From JACJXF01 sp038316435 (GTDB lineage Bacteria; Bacteroidota; Bacteroidia; Bacteroidales; GCA-2748055): a stretch of DNA of 64,000 nucleotides. Positions 19,453 to 27,120 of this stretch are shown here, piece by piece (position 1 is the stretch's first letter; each line of letters starts with the position of its first letter). The position numbers and the translations under genes were made by a program. The stretch covers positions 87,981-151,980 of the forward strand of contig JBBQAQ010000004.1 in NCBI GenBank assembly GCA_038316435.1, read 5' to 3'. The notes under the pieces are model-generated. The model was not told where the DNA came from and did no database searches. It saw only the letters and a list, made by a program, of their open reading frames with translations.

Positions 19453-19935
19453 TTAGAATATATAACGTACTGAAAGAGCGCCACCGTCAGCCCAGAATCC
19501 TGAATATCCTACTAAATTAAATGCAGGTTTCCAGTCGACGCCAATATTAAATGGAGCCTCCCTGAAATTGTATTCTATTCCGAGAATTGCATCGATACCA
19601 ACAACGGTATATGAAGTTCCACGATCGCCCCAATATTTGTAAGTATAATCACCGTTCCAGAAGCCAACGTGACCACCGATACCGTAATACCAGTTTAATC
19701 TTTCTTCATGGAATGCAACATTGTGAATTTCGTAAAGTCCGGTTATTTCAATCCCTCTCCAACGGCTAGCAAACAGGAATTCAAAGGCTGTTTTTTGGGT
19801 GGTGAAATGTTTGATAGTAAGACCATTGGCAAATCCGCCTCTAAGTCCTATGCCCGTTCTGTAATCTTGTGAATAACTGAAAGTTACAACAGTAAACACA
19901 AGCAATAGACTCAAGATAATTTTTTTCATTTTCAT
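19453..19935 (-). CDS. Small outer-membrane beta-barrel protein
   Basis: This 160-residue protein has a signal peptide (MKMKKIILSLLLVFTVVTF, cleavage near SYS-QDY). The remainder is a series of amphipathic strands (IGLRGGFANGLTIKHF, WYYGIGGHVGFWNGDY, DAILGIEYNFREAPFNIGV) ending GGALSVRYIF, with the terminal aromatic residue of a barrel. It resembles the eight-stranded porin-family proteins of Bacteroidota. It is preceded by one of the six shared operator/promoter modules (19966-20031) and followed by a strong terminator, so it is an independent transcription unit of the proposed stress regulon. Confidence 0.82.
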   Translation of the reverse strand: MKMKKIILSLLLVFTVVTFSYSQDYRTGIGLRGGFANGLTIKHFTTQKTAFEFLFASRWRGIEITGLYEIHNVAFHEERLNWYYGIGGHVGFWNGDYTYKYWGDRGTSYTVVGIDAILGIEYNFREAPFNIGVDWKPAFNLVGYSGFWADGGALSVRYIF

Positions 19936-19965
19936 AATTTTTAGGATAGTGGAATTAATCTTTTG

Positions 19966-20031
19966 TGAAGGTATGATTTTGCAATACCATGAGAGTTACA
20001 CAATTATGCCTCAGGCTTATATGATTCACAC
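19966..20031 (-). promoter_or_regulatory. Shared operator/promoter module, site of the 19935 gene
   Basis: Read on the minus strand: left box GTGTGAATCATATAAG (20031-20016), 14-bp spacer, right box GTGTAACTCTCATG (20001-19988), 14-bp spacer, then TACCTTCA (19973-19966) in the place of the TAnnTTTG -7 box. Spacing is the same as in the five other sites. The implied leader is about 24-30 bases. Confidence 0.75.
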
Positions 20032-20253
20032 TTTTATCTTTTCAATAAGCAAAGTTTATTTATTTTGCATTATTTCCAAACCTGCGTTTCTAAGAGCTAT
20101 ATCAACGAGAAGTAGTTTTTCAGGAGCTACATTATCGTGTAACATCCCCTCTCCTGGTTCGACGGATTTGTAAGGAATGCCGAGTTTTGTAAGTTCGTTT
20201 CGAACAAATGTTTTGCATCGGTCGCTTTCCATATTTCTTATGTTTAGCATCAT
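20026..20253 (-). pseudogene. Fragment of an AraC-type regulator (N-terminal HMA-like domain only)
   Basis: An open stretch of 65 codons begins MMLNIRNMESDRCKTFVRNE and includes KLGIPYKSVEPGE and ALRNAGLEIMQNK, then meets a stop (20056-20058). The same frame continues past it as TLLIEKIKV before further stops. In intact Bacteroidota AraC-family proteins of this type, as I recall them, the N-terminal domain has I-NM-C-RC--VV--EL-KLG and is followed by LIEKIK and the helix-turn-helix domain. Here the second Cys region is partly lost (ESDRC) and the DNA-binding domain is absent. It lies in the same direction as CsbD (125 bp upstream). A functional stand-alone small protein is possible but less likely. 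Confidence 0.6.
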
Positions 20254-20378
20254 GGGGATTGGGGGTTGGGGGAGGTCGGAGGAGATTGGGATATTTTTTG
20301 GGGGGAGAGCTGGAGTAGATCAGCCCTGGGTTGCGCCCAAGGTTCTGATATATAGCCTTTTAAGGGCGGTTTGGGTTA

Positions 20379-20564
20379 TTATTCCAGAGATGAGATGATG
20401 CTGCGGAGTTCTTCTTTAGTTTTGCCTAGTTTATTGCCGAGCATTTCCATCATTTCCTGCTCTTTTCCTTCATTATAGTGTAAATCATCATCTGTAATAT
20501 TTTCATATTTCTGCTTAAGCTGTTCTTTTTTCCCATTCCAGAAGCCGAGTTCACTATTATTCAT
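20379..20564 (-). CDS. CsbD-family general stress protein
   Basis: The 61-residue protein FWNGKKEQLKQKYENITDDDL followed by EGKEQEMMEMLGNKLGKTKEEL shows the CsbD signature: an N-terminal W-(I/G)KG-KLKQ---LTDDDL and a C-terminal helix pair with LGKT-EE. It is small, acidic and cytoplasmic, and by family knowledge is induced by general or phosphate stress; the biochemical function is unknown. The ATG at 20562-20564 lies about 32 bases downstream of the predicted start site of the shared operator/promoter module (20603-20668). Confidence 0.88.
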   Translation of the reverse strand: MNNSELGFWNGKKEQLKQKYENITDDDLHYNEGKEQEMMEMLGNKLGKTKEELRSIISSLE

Positions 20565-20602
20565 TATTTCAGTATTTTAGGGTTAACTAATTTATATTAG
20601 TG

Positions 20603-20668
20603 TAAAAATAGGACTGAGTTAGAATTTATATGTTACACTATTCTTTAAAAAGTTTACACGTTTCATAT
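20603..20668 (-). promoter_or_regulatory. Shared operator/promoter module, site of the csbD-like gene
   Basis: On the minus strand: left box ATATGAAACGTGTAAA (20668-20653), 14 bp, right box GTGTAACATATAAA (20638-20625), 14 bp, then TATTTTTA (20610-20603; five of the six conserved -7 positions). The left box is the most divergent of the six but keeps GAA and the GTGTAA half-site in register, 21 bp before the second GTGTAA. Confidence 0.7.
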
Positions 20669-20751
20669 AATTCTTTTTCATTGGTAAATGATGATTTTAC
20701 TGAATAACCGGGATGTCGCATTTCACATCCAAATAATCAAAAAAAATCACA

Positions 20752-20883
20752 GTTACCGGAAACTATTCCTGTTACCTAAAGCGAAGTTGCATTTCCTGTT
20801 GCGTCAGTAATTGCTAAGCCGGTGATATAAGAGGTTGCTGCAGGGCTCAATCCCAGATTACCTGTCAATTCAGAAGTGGAAAT
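20752..20883 (-). pseudogene. Remnant of a DUF3494 (ice-binding-like) protein gene
   Basis: On the minus strand one frame reads ISTSELTGNLGLSPAATSY then ITGLAITDATGNATSL, a stop, then VTGIVSG. The succession TG-LGLSPAA-SYITG, DATG-ATS and VTG-V is the N-terminal repeat structure of DUF3494 proteins as I know them. The start, the signal peptide and the large C-terminal part are missing; the frame is interrupted within 44 codons. It occupies the gap between the response regulator stop and the CsbD promoter. Confidence 0.55.
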
Positions 20884-20905
20884 GAAAAGATTTAGAATCC
20901 TAACT

Positions 20906-21325
20906 TTAATAGTATTGTTCGTTGAAGAAAGTTTTTATGATACTGCGCATTTTATCCTCAGTTAGAGGTTTGGTTATATAGTCGGAAACAAAATTCCAGG
21001 TTTTTGCACGGAAAGTATCATCAGGATTATCGGAGGTCGTAAGCATCACTACGACCACTCGGCTTTGTATTTTTTTATCAAGTTTATTGAATTCCTGCAA
21101 AAACTCCCATCCATTCATTCCTGGCATATTGATATCCAGAAAAATCAGATCTGGCTGAGAATTATCATCTGCTTTTTTGGATTTTAAGTACTCTAGAGCC
21201 TCCAGACCCGAATTCTTAACAACTACAATAGTTTCGTTATTAGTTTTTTTAATTTCCCTCTCGTGAAAGAAATTATCATGCTCATTATCATCTACAAGCA
21301 TTATACATCTTAGTTTTTTGGTCAT
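20906..21325 (-). CDS. Single-domain response regulator (CheY/Rcp1 type)
   Basis: This 139-residue receiver domain has the acidic pocket VDDN (11-14), phospho-acceptor Asp64 in FLDINMPGMNG, the Thr in MLTTSD and Lys119 in YITKP. There is no output domain. The insertion KSKKADDNSQ before the phospho-acceptor strand is typical of Rcp1-like regulators partnered to phytochrome-type and other soluble histidine kinases. The start overlaps the stop of the kinase gene by 4 bp (ATGA), so translation is coupled, and the kinase is its most likely donor. Confidence 0.93.
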   Translation of the reverse strand: MTKKLRCIMLVDDNEHDNFFHEREIKKTNNETIVVVKNSGLEALEYLKSKKADDNSQPDLIFLDINMPGMNGWEFLQEFNKLDKKIQSRVVVVMLTTSDNPDDTFRAKTWNFVSDYITKPLTEDKMRSIIKTFFNEQYY

Positions 21326-22416
21326 TTTTTTAAGATTGGTATGGTAAAAAAGAATGTTGTGCCTTGATTAAGAATTGATTCTACCCAGATTTCTCCGTGA
21401 TGCTTCTGAATAATTTTTTTGCAATTAGCCAACCCGATCCCGTTACCTTCATATTCCTCTTCAGTGGAATGCAAACGTTGGAAGATCACAAATATCCTGT
21501 CGAAATATGCAGCAGGAATTCCTATTCCATTATCAATTACCGAAAACTTCCATTTGTTTCTAATTTTCACAGAGTTGATTTGAATTTCAGGTCGGGTATT
21601 TTTTCTTCTGAATTTTATAGCATTAGAAATCAGGTTTTGAAATACTTGGTGAATTTCGGTCTCATAAACATTAATCTCCGGCATTTTCGATACTTTAATA
21701 ACTGCCCCTGAACTTTTAATCATTGATTCGAGGTCTGCCTGAACTTCAGCAAGTAGTTTTTTGCAATCAGTAAGCATTAAGACACTGTTATTTCCTAATC
21801 TGGAAAAATCAAGCAGTGATTTAATGAGGTTACTCATCCTTTTTGTGGCATCATTTACAGAATTAAGGTAGCTGAGTGCTTTGTCATCTAATTGATTGAC
21901 ATAATCCTCCTTAAATACCTGCATATAATTTGATACTGTGCGCAGTGGCTCCCTTAAATCATGTGATGCGATGTATGCGAATTGTTCCAGTTCTTTATTA
22001 GCAATTGAAAGTTCATTAGCCCGTTTTTCCTTTTCTTCGTTCTGAAATTGCAGTTCTTTATTGGCGATAATCAGTTCCGCTGCTCGTTTTTCCTTTTCCT
22101 CATTCTGGAATTGGAGTTCTTTATTAGCAATAATCAGTTCCGCAGCTCGTTTTTCTTTCTCCTCGTTTTGAAAGAGAAGTTCTTTATTAGCTATTATAAG
22201 TTCTGCAGCCCGTTTTTCCTTTTCTTCATTCTGAAAGGCAAGTTCTTTGTTAGCAATGATTAACTCAACAGCCAGTTTTTCCTTTTCCAGATATTGGGAT
22301 GCTAGCTCTTTATTAGCCTTCATCAGCTCCAAAGATCTGATTCCGTTTTCATCATTTTGAAAATCAAGAGAACCCAGTTCAGTGTTTTGAGTACCCTTGT
22401 TTAACCTATTATTCAT
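21322..22416 (-). CDS. Sensor histidine kinase with a repetitive coiled-coil N-terminus
   Basis: The protein has 364 residues and no membrane segment. Residues about 30-145 form a coiled coil made of 21-residue repeats (AAELIIANKELQFQNEEKEK type). His152 in YIASHDLREPLR is the HisKA phospho-site, and the C-terminal ATPase domain carries the N box (LISNAIKFRRK), DNGIGIP, FQRLHS and GNGIGLANCKKI. A typical sensing domain (PAS, GAF) is absent, so the input must come through the coil or from a partner. It forms an operon with the response regulator at 20906-21325 and is separated by 151 bp from the gene upstream. Confidence 0.93.
   Translation of the reverse strand: MNNRLNKGTQNTELGSLDFQNDENGIRSLELMKANKELASQYLEKEKLAVELIIANKELAFQNEEKEKRAAELIIANKELLFQNEEKEKRAAELIIANKELQFQNEEKEKRAAELIIANKELQFQNEEKEKRANELSIANKELEQFAYIASHDLREPLRTVSNYMQVFKEDYVNQLDDKALSYLNSVNDATKRMSNLIKSLLDFSRLGNNSVLMLTDCKKLLAEVQADLESMIKSSGAVIKVSKMPEINVYETEIHQVFQNLISNAIKFRRKNTRPEIQINSVKIRNKWKFSVIDNGIGIPAAYFDRIFVIFQRLHSTEEEYEGNGIGLANCKKIIQKHHGEIWVESILNQGTTFFFTIPILKK
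22021..22272 (-). repeat. 63-bp coding tandem repeat inside the histidine kinase gene
   Basis: Four units encode residues 49-132 with the repeating peptide (A)AELIIANKEL-FQNEEKEKR; degenerate half-units flank them (residues 29-48 and 133-143). The unit length of 21 residues is three heptads, so copy-number change would keep the coiled coil in register. Confidence 0.9.
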
Positions 22417-22567
22417 GTTGGGTTACCTATTTGGTTGTGAAAACGGCTATACAGCAGTTGATTTGGCATTAAATAGTTTTGATTTATTTATGAAACCCTT
22501 AAATCGCAATCAATAAGCATCCAATTACATTATCATTTAGTTTTTAGAGTAATTAGTGCTATTAAAT

Positions 22568-23800
22568 TTATACCGTTTCGGCTATTAATTCACTTTTCGC
22601 AAGTGCCTTTGCCTGACCGATCCAATTTTCTCTTTCGATACGACCTTCAGAAATCCTCAAAATTTCGGTGATTGTTTTCACATCCTGATCGTTAAATCTT
22701 TTGATTTGCTCAAAAGTATAGATATCGAGCGTATTTAATCTTTCTTCAATCCAAAGACCAATACCATTGATCAGAGTAAGGTTATTAGCTTCGTGTTTAT
22801 GTGCAACACCAAGTCTGTCGAAATAGATACCCTGTTTTTTCTCGCCAATTTCTTTAAGAATATCCTCCCTATTACCCTGAATTTGCCAAAGTTCTAAGGC
22901 TTGTGGTATCCATTCGTCTCTCTCGATCCTTCCCGGAAAGTATTCAATGGCTTCTGTAACAAGTTCAATATCCTCGCTTGTAAACCGACTAATTTGTTTA
23001 AATGTATAAATATCAAGAACATTTAGTTTCTCCTGTATCCAACCACCAATACCTGCTATAAGTGTTAAGTCATCGGCTTCGTGTTTCTCTGCAATACCGA
23101 TCCTGTCGTAATAAATACGTTTTGTTTTAGCTCTGATTCGTTCAAGAAATTCCTTTCTCTTTTCTTCGCTTTGAACAAGTTCTTTAGCTTGAGAAACCCA
23201 TTCGTCTCTTTCGATTCTACCGGAAAAGTATTCGATTGCTGCGTTAATAGTACTAATATCCTTTGCTTTAAACCTGCTTATTTGCTTAAAAGTATAGATA
23301 TCCAATGCATGCAGTCTTTCTTCGATAAATGGTCCGATTCCGCTAATCATTTTCAGATCATTTTTGTGAATTTCATCTGCGGTTCCGAAGCTTTTATAAT
23401 CGAGCAGGTGCTTTCTTTGGGCTATTTGAATAAGTACTTCATCTTTTTCATGTAGAAGTTGTTCAGTTCGGTTGTTTTTTAAGGTCATTTCATCTGTTTC
23501 ATTAACAGCTTCAGCATGAAGAGCCCTTACAGCGCGGAGTTCCTTGGTTAGTTGGCTAATCTCACTTTCTTTTTCGCGGGAATTTTTATCAAGAGCTTTA
23601 TTTTCAGTTCTTAGCCTGTTGGTTAAGGTTTCTAGTTCAAATGATTGCTGTTCAAGAGCGTTAATTTTTCTTGAACTTATTGATTTACTGTATACCCAGG
23701 CAGTAGTGTATCCAATGATACCCGCTACGATTAATAAAGCAAGAATTTCAAGGTTTGCACCGCTTTTTGTTTGCGCAAAGAGAATTATTAAGCTGTTCAT
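22568..23800 (-). CDS. Membrane-anchored coiled-coil protein with three helix-hairpin-helix repeats
   Basis: This 410-residue protein has one membrane helix (about 18-38, ILALLIVAGIIGYTTAWVY), a coiled coil (about 40-130), then three tandem repeats of about 95 residues beginning DLKMISGIGPFIEERLHAL, DLTLIAGIGGWIQEKLNVL and NLTLINGIGLWIEERLNTL. Each contains the hairpin glycines GIG and is followed by DIYTF(K/E)QI--F and GRIER(D/E)-W--QA--L. This is an HhH fold of the kind found in RuvA C-termini and in many small fused domains; here it faces the cytoplasm and may bind nucleic acid or protein. Its start lies 4 bp from the OmpA gene stop. Third gene of an operon beginning at 25304. Confidence 0.82.
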   Translation of the reverse strand: MNSLIILFAQTKSGANLEILALLIVAGIIGYTTAWVYSKSISSRKINALEQQSFELETLTNRLRTENKALDKNSREKESEISQLTKELRAVRALHAEAVNETDEMTLKNNRTEQLLHEKDEVLIQIAQRKHLLDYKSFGTADEIHKNDLKMISGIGPFIEERLHALDIYTFKQISRFKAKDISTINAAIEYFSGRIERDEWVSQAKELVQSEEKRKEFLERIRAKTKRIYYDRIGIAEKHEADDLTLIAGIGGWIQEKLNVLDIYTFKQISRFTSEDIELVTEAIEYFPGRIERDEWIPQALELWQIQGNREDILKEIGEKKQGIYFDRLGVAHKHEANNLTLINGIGLWIEERLNTLDIYTFEQIKRFNDQDVKTITEILRISEGRIERENWIGQAKALAKSELIAETV

Positions 23801-23804
23801 GATT

Positions 23805-24332
23805 TTAATTATTTATTGTTATAACTGTTCTTCTGTTTTTTGCTCTGCCGGCAATGGTATTATTATCAACCTCAGGCGATGTTTCTCCCTTTGAGTCTAA
23901 AAATAATTTGTTGGCTGAGACGCCCCTGACTTCAAAATAATCCTTAATATTTTGCGCGCGTCTTAATCCGAGATCCTGGTTATACTTAACTGATCCAATA
24001 TTATCAGCATGACCAATAATACTTATGTTTGCGTTTGTATTATCCTTAAGGAATTCGATTGATTTCGCAAGGGTATTTTCGGTTTGTGAATTAGTATTGA
24101 ATACTGCTTTATCAAAATCGTAATAAACAACTTCCATTTCAGGTATTTCTACCAATTTCCTTGCAACAGGAAGCGGTAAAGTATCCATTGGAATGGTAAC
24201 CGGAGGCTTTATATCAAACATAGCAATTTTGGAGGATTCTTCGCAGAAACCTCTTATTCTGCACACATAATAGTAATCAGCGAAAGTGGACCAGCCAAAA
24301 AAAGCAATAAATCCAATTAATAGAATTTTCAT
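23805..24332 (-). CDS. OmpA-family periplasmic peptidoglycan-binding protein
   Basis: About 175 residues from the ATG at 24330-24332 (MKILLIGFIAFFGW gives a signal segment; a longer in-frame start at 24368 adds 12 residues that look untranslated). The C-terminal OmpA domain (about 75-175) shows VVYYDFDKAVFNTNSQ, IIGHADNIGSVKYNQ, LGLRRAQNIKDYF and AKNRRTVI, with the Asp and Arg that grip the meso-diaminopimelate of peptidoglycan. No barrel and no lipobox are seen. Second gene of the 25304-22568 operon. Confidence 0.87.
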   Translation of the reverse strand: MKILLIGFIAFFGWSTFADYYYVCRIRGFCEESSKIAMFDIKPPVTIPMDTLPLPVARKLVEIPEMEVVYYDFDKAVFNTNSQTENTLAKSIEFLKDNTNANISIIGHADNIGSVKYNQDLGLRRAQNIKDYFEVRGVSANKLFLDSKGETSPEVDNNTIAGRAKNRRTVITINN

Positions 24333-24389
24333 TTTTTCAATTTTTTTCAAAACAGTGAATAAAAGCAACTTTTATATTGATTACTTTTC

Positions 24390-25304
24390 TTACCTGAGGT
24401 GAGTAAAATCATTCAAATTAAATCCATCTACATTATCATTTGTAACCATACGGTAGGTATAATAATGAAGTGAACCCTCAGTATCAAAGATCATTTCAAA
24501 ACACTTTCCTGAACCTGTATTTTGGGTTGGCCCAACATGAAAATTGAAGAGAGTATTTACAGGATTAGTATTGAGTTCTTCCTGAATCTGATCGGAGTTT
24601 AAAATCTTAATATAATAAGGATAAACGCTATTAATCTCTACAGGTGAGTCGGCATCCGGCGCCAGTGAGCGGTTGTTTAATAAAAGTACTTTGTCTTTAA
24701 AACTTATCATACTGTTGTAGTACTTTAGTCCATTTAATGAAATCATAAAGCGGTGATATTCAAGATTAGTTACGTGCTTTTGCATAAATTTTACGATAGC
24801 AGGTATTACGTATCCGAACTCAGAATCCTTGTCATTAGAATAAAATAAGGGTATGCTACAAAACTCCGGCATATCGTTAATGTCGAAAGCAGCATCTCCC
24901 AATAAAAGGCTTAGATAATTATAGCTAACTCCCTGAGGATCTTTATCGCTAACACCTTTGATAAGAACAATAAATGAGTATTTCGAATCGTGTCGGAGCA
25001 ATTCAAACTTCTCCTGACTTATAAACTCGAATGAAGTGGATTTCCAGTACTTGTTCACAGCATCAGTTATAAATACGTTGTAGGCGATACTTCCGCTTTC
25101 CAAGACTACACAGGTCTTTGAGTTCTTAAACATTCCTATTTGTTGTTTAGAGGCCAAGTGGGGCTTAGCGAATGTTGTTAACCCAAAAAATGAGAAGCAC
25201 AAAAACAGGAAATAATATTTTAGTCCTGTTGCTTTATTAAAGCTTGATCTATGATTTAAAAGGTTCATCTTTTTCATATTTAAATTGGAGTTATTATTTA
25301 TCAA
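24390..25304 (-). CDS. Secreted protein of unknown family heading an OmpA/HhH operon
   Basis: The frame gives 304 residues. The best signal peptide begins at an internal Met (residue 10 or 13): a basic, Asn-rich leader, then GLKYYFLFLCFSFFGLTTFA and a cleavage near FAK. The mature part has mixed alpha/beta character (CVVLESGSIAYNVFITDAV, SFIVLIKGVSDKDPQGVSYN, NSMISFKDKVLLLNNRSLA, GKCFEMIFDTEGSLHYYTYR). I recognise no family. It is the first gene of a three-gene operon and its promoter carries one of the six shared operator modules, so it is part of the proposed envelope-stress regulon. Confidence 0.72.
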   Translation of the reverse strand: MINNNSNLNMKKMNLLNHRSSFNKATGLKYYFLFLCFSFFGLTTFAKPHLASKQQIGMFKNSKTCVVLESGSIAYNVFITDAVNKYWKSTSFEFISQEKFELLRHDSKYSFIVLIKGVSDKDPQGVSYNYLSLLLGDAAFDINDMPEFCSIPLFYSNDKDSEFGYVIPAIVKFMQKHVTNLEYHRFMISLNGLKYYNSMISFKDKVLLLNNRSLAPDADSPVEINSVYPYYIKILNSDQIQEELNTNPVNTLFNFHVGPTQNTGSGKCFEMIFDTEGSLHYYTYRMVTNDNVDGFNLNDFTHLR

Positions 25305-25369
25305 GTGATTCAGAAGTATTCTGCTTTCAGTTTATTACGTCTCTGAAATTTTCCTTTGAGGGGATAACA

Positions 25370-25435
25370 CAAAGTTGAGAATGTTATCAACTATTTCTAT
25401 TACACAACTTTTAAAAAGACTTACATGATTCCCAC
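25370..25435 (-). promoter_or_regulatory. Shared operator/promoter module, site of the 25304 operon
   Basis: On the minus strand: left box GTGGGAATCATGTAAG (25435-25420), 14 bp, right box GTGTAATAGAAATA (25405-25392), 14 bp, then CAACTTTG (25377-25370; five of six conserved -7 positions). It faces away from a second copy at 25540, with 104 bp between their left boxes. Confidence 0.78.
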
Positions 25436-25461
25436 TTTGTGCCTCCGTGGTAAAAAAGGTT

Positions 25462-25494
25462 GAGGTGGAGGTGGAGGTGGAGGTGGAGGTGGAG
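25462..25494. repeat. GAGGTG hexanucleotide microsatellite
   Basis: Five and a half perfect tandem copies (33 bp) lie in the divergent promoter region between two operator modules. The length could vary by slippage. Confidence 0.95.
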
Positions 25495-25539
25495 AAATAA
25501 AATAAATTTTCATTTCCATTTTCTTACTGGGTGAGAAAA

Positions 25540-25605
25540 ATGTGAATCATGTAAGTCTTAGCAAAATTTATGTAACACTTATGGATTGGTAAGAACCTAG
25601 TTTTG
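25540..25605 (+). promoter_or_regulatory. Shared operator/promoter module, site of the glycine-zipper OmpA gene
   Basis: Left box ATGTGAATCATGTAAG (25540-25555), 14 bp, right box ATGTAACACTTATG (25570-25583), 14 bp, then TAGTTTTG (25598-25605), a full match to the Bacteroidota -7 consensus TAnnTTTG. The two ATGTAA half-sites are 21 bp apart. Confidence 0.85.
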
Positions 25606-25697
25606 GGTAATATTTCAACAAGGCCTGAATCCGGAAAAAAAATATATATCCGAAGTGCAGGTTTCTATGTTTGAATTCTTACCTAAATAAATCTATT

Positions 25698-26369
25698 ATG
25701 AAAAATTTAAGAATGAGCGTTATCATGATTTCGTGTACAGCTATGATTTTTTCTGGTTGTGCATCCTGGAACAAAACCCAAAAAGGAGCAGTAGCAGGAA
25801 CTGCAACAGGTGGTGCTATTGGCGCTGTAATTGGCAGAGCATCCGGAAACACTGCTCTTGGAGCAATTATAGGAGCAACAGTTGGTGGAGCTTCCGGTGC
25901 AGTTATCGGACACCAGATGGATAAACAGGCTGCGGAAATAAAAAATACTGTCCCTGACGCTAAAGTTGAAAGAGTTGGAGAAGGTATTGTTGTTGAATTC
26001 AGCAGTAATATATTGTTCGGCTACGACAAATCTAATCTCTCCGAAGATGCAAAAACCAACCTTGACAAACTGGTTCTTGTGCTCAACAATTATTCCGATA
26101 CAGATATCGAATGCCAAGGACATACCGACAACAAGGGCAGTGAAGGCTATAATCAGAATCTTTCTGAAAACAGGGCTAACTCTGTTTCAAATTATCTCTA
26201 TACAAGAGGAATAAGTAATAGCCGTGTAAATATAAAAGGATTTGGTGAAACATATCCAAAATACGACAATGAAACAAACGATGGCCGTGCACAAAACCGC
26301 AGGGTAGAGTTTCTTATCACCGCTAATGAAAAGATGAAAGCAGCTGCGGAAGTAAGGTCTTCAAATTAA
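25698..26369 (+). CDS. OmpA-family lipoprotein with glycine-zipper domain
   Basis: There are 223 residues from the ATG at 25698 (an in-frame ATG at 25671 would put nine polar residues before the signal). Lipobox IFSGC (Cys21). Residues about 30-75 form a glycine zipper with GAVAGTATGGAIGAVIGRA and GAIIGATVGGASGAVIGHQ. The C-terminal OmpA domain (about 95-205) has LFGYDKSNLSEDAK, CQGHTDNKGSEGYNQ, LSENRANSVSNYL and AQNRRVEF. It resembles YiaD/PAL-type stress lipoproteins that tie the outer membrane to peptidoglycan. Co-transcribed with the barrel protein 57 bp downstream. Confidence 0.92.
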   Translation: MKNLRMSVIMISCTAMIFSGCASWNKTQKGAVAGTATGGAIGAVIGRASGNTALGAIIGATVGGASGAVIGHQMDKQAAEIKNTVPDAKVERVGEGIVVEFSSNILFGYDKSNLSEDAKTNLDKLVLVLNNYSDTDIECQGHTDNKGSEGYNQNLSENRANSVSNYLYTRGISNSRVNIKGFGETYPKYDNETNDGRAQNRRVEFLITANEKMKAAAEVRSSN

Positions 26370-26426
26370 GCGGGAGTTTAAATTCCCTTTTTACAATCCA
26401 TATTAATAATAAGAAAAAATTAAAAA

Positions 26427-27104
26427 ATGAAAACAAAACACATTATTATCGCATGTATGCTTGCCCTCAGTGGGTCGTTTGTAACTGCTCAGGAAACTGA
26501 AAAAGGAAAAATGTCATTCGGAGTTTTGGGTGGTGTAAATTTCCAGACATTTAACGGAAAAGATTCAGATGGTGATAAACTTGAAAATGATATGTTAATC
26601 GGGTATCATGCCGGAGTAAATGTTGCCATTCCTATTGCACCACAGATCTATTTTCAGCCGGGAGTGCTTTTTTCTATCAAGGGAGCAAAAAACACAACTC
26701 TTGATGTCACCGGTACCTATAAGATTTCATATATTGAAGTGCCTTTAAATGTTGTTTATAAAGGTTTATTGGGTAGTGGTTATGTTATGGTTGGATTTGG
26801 ACCCTACGTATCTTACGGGATAAAAGGAAAAGCAACATTTGAAGGTGGACCGGTAACGGTTGAGTCGCCTGTAGAATTTAAAAATGTTGTTGATATTACC
26901 GATCCTGCATTAACCACTTATTACAAAGCTTTGGATGCCGGGGGAAATGTATTCTTCGGATATGAAATGGCTGGTGGTTTATTTCTACAATTAAATGCAC
27001 AATTGGGTATGTTAAATATCAAACCTGAAGACAACAGGATTTTAAGCACAAATCCGGAAGTTAAAAATACCGGATATGGTCTTTCCTTAGGATACCGGTT
27101 TTAA
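26427..27104 (+). CDS. Outer-membrane beta-barrel protein, porin family
   Basis: This 225-residue protein has a signal peptide ending FVTAQ (about residue 22). The body is a PF13568-like barrel: FGVLGGVNFQTFNGKDSDGD, MLIGYHAGVNVAIPIAPQIY, FQPGVLFSIKGAKN, YIEVPLNVVYKGLLGSGYV, MVGFGPYVSYGIKG, ending GYGLSLGYRF. These motifs are standard for the small Bacteroidota porin-like barrels. The second gene of the unit started by the operator at 25540; a strong terminator follows its stop by 17 bp. Transported substrate, if any, is unknown. Confidence 0.88.
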   Translation: MKTKHIIIACMLALSGSFVTAQETEKGKMSFGVLGGVNFQTFNGKDSDGDKLENDMLIGYHAGVNVAIPIAPQIYFQPGVLFSIKGAKNTTLDVTGTYKISYIEVPLNVVYKGLLGSGYVMVGFGPYVSYGIKGKATFEGGPVTVESPVEFKNVVDITDPALTTYYKALDAGGNVFFGYEMAGGLFLQLNAQLGMLNIKPEDNRILSTNPEVKNTGYGLSLGYRF

Positions 27105-27120
27105 TTAATACCATATTTTT

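Noticed and set aside
25462..25494. GAGGTG repeat considered as a CRISPR or minisatellite array
   Set aside because: The unit is 6 bp without spacers; it is a simple microsatellite.
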